Shown here one piece after another: positions 63,485 to 64,000 of a stretch of DNA of 64,000 bases. The notes under the pieces were generated by a model that saw only the letters and a program-made list of their open reading frames with translations, ran no database searches and had not been told where the DNA came from. The translations under genes and the position numbers were made by a program. How positions within the stretch are numbered: the stretch's first letter is position 1; every line of letters starts with the position of its first letter. This stretch comes from Sediminibacterium sp. (lineage in GTDB: Bacteria; Bacteroidota; Bacteroidia; Chitinophagales; Chitinophagaceae). The stretch spans positions 1-64,000 of the forward strand of contig JANREK010000046.1 in the NCBI GenBank assembly GCA_030726065.1. Reading direction: 5' to 3'.

Positions 63485-64000
63485 ATGTATAGGCTCGTTC
63501 AAATATTTTGTTTCGTAGTTCTATTGCAATATTCAACTGTTGCACAGGAATTAAATGCGACCGTTACCTTGCAAACAAATAAGGTGGATAATCAAGTAGA
63601 TCCAAAAACTTTTGTTCAATTACAAAGTCAATTAAAGGATTTTTTAAATCAGCGCAAATGGACGTCTGATGCTTTTTCAAACGAAGAAAAAATTGATTGT
63701 AATTTTTATATTACTATTGAATCCATGGTTTCATTAGGCGTGTATGAAGCGAAATTAAGTATTGTATCCAATAGGCCTGTATATAATAGTGCGTATACGA
63801 CACCTTTACTCAATATGCAGGATGCAAATTTTACATTTAAATACCAATTGTCACAGCCCATTGAATTTAATGAAAATAGGGTGCAAGGGGCCGATCCATT
63901 AGCTGCTAACTTAACAGCAACTTTGGCTTATTATATCTATGTTATTCTTGGATTGGATTATGATTCTTATTCCTTACAAGGAGGAAAGCCTTATTTTAAT
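63485..64000 (+). CDS. porD: DUF4835/PorD-type protein (runs off right edge)
   Basis: I translated 172 codons from ATG 63485 to the window edge with no stop. The protein has a signal peptide (MYRLVQIFCFVVLLQYSTVAQ) and the DUF4835 pattern: ELNATVTLQTNKVD, FLNQRKWTSDAFSNEEKIDC, SIVSNRPVYNSAYTTPLLN, FKYQLSQPIEFNEN and YYIYVILGLDYDSYSLQGG. This family is annotated as PorD of the Bacteroidota type IX secretion or gliding apparatus; its role is only partly known. It follows the rpoZ terminator, and coaBC, often placed here in relatives (as I recall), is absent. The C-terminal part is outside the window. Confidence 0.85.
   Translation, partial: MYRLVQIFCFVVLLQYSTVAQELNATVTLQTNKVDNQVDPKTFVQLQSQLKDFLNQRKWTSDAFSNEEKIDCNFYITIESMVSLGVYEAKLSIVSNRPVYNSAYTTPLLNMQDANFTFKYQLSQPIEFNENRVQGADPLAANLTATLAYYIYVILGLDYDSYSLQGGKPYFN

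Overview
The window is a stretch of core chromosome from a member of the Bacteroidota, most likely a Chitinophagaceae-type bacterium. The evidence: AT-rich DNA; repeated promoter -7 elements of the Bacteroidota form TAnnTTTG (TACCTTTG before rpsL, rpsJ, rpsA, yidC and a comA-type gene); A-rich gene leaders with no convincing Shine-Dalgarno motif; and families typical of the phylum (DUF5686 outer-membrane proteins, type III glutamine synthetase, the Rpb6-like omega subunit, and the DUF4835/PorD type IX secretion protein). The lineage call is inferred from gene content and protein style, not from a search.

Layout. 1-657: the start of a tyrosine-recombinase-like gene running off the left edge, a 23-bp fragment resembling a tRNA 3' end, and a 12-bp hairpin. 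658-18169: mixed metabolism and repair: altronate dehydratase, two phosphatases, uvrA, a DUF5686 protein, an ElaA-like acetyltransferase, rarA, aspS, an MFS transporter, an FAD oxidoreductase and sucD, with several unknown membrane or secreted proteins. 18315-20907: efp, then accB-accC. 21027-24382: two unrelated glutamine synthetases (GSIII and GSII) in tandem. 24696-36026: purL-hldD, a dienelactone-hydrolase-like protein, pyrG, a fused isobutyryl-CoA mutase (icmF) and yidC. 36082-42796: two small secreted proteins, a TPR protein, a phosphosulfolactate-synthase-like gene with aroE, rdgB with an unknown partner, and ilvE. 42975-58759: ribosomal protein block rpsL-rpsG | fusA | rpsJ-(leader)-rplC-D-W-B-rpsS-rplV-rpsC-rplP-rpmC-rpsQ-rplN-X-E-rpsN-H-rplF-R-rpsE-rpmD-rplO-secY-map. 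58835-64000: a HI0933-family flavoprotein, rpsA, bamD-rpoZ and the start of a porD-type gene.

How it works together. Most of the window is housekeeping: translation, protein export (secY, yidC, bamD), nucleotide synthesis (purL, pyrG), DNA repair (uvrA, rarA) and nitrogen assimilation. The ribosomal block is cut into separate transcription units by terminators and new promoters. tuf is missing between fusA and rpsJ, and the usual infA-to-rplQ tail is missing after map.

Best candidates for something undescribed: (1) a 259-bp gap between rpsJ and rplC that can fold into an RNA domain closed by a long-range helix, which competes with a hairpin just before the rplC start codon; (2) an EF-P whose tip carries Arg (NKTARAAA) in place of the usual PGKG Lys; (3) a palindrome, TTGAT(T/A)ATCAA, at four intergenic sites; (4) the recombinase next to a tRNA 3'-end remnant at the left edge. 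No CRISPR array, complete tRNA, rRNA or insertion sequence was seen.
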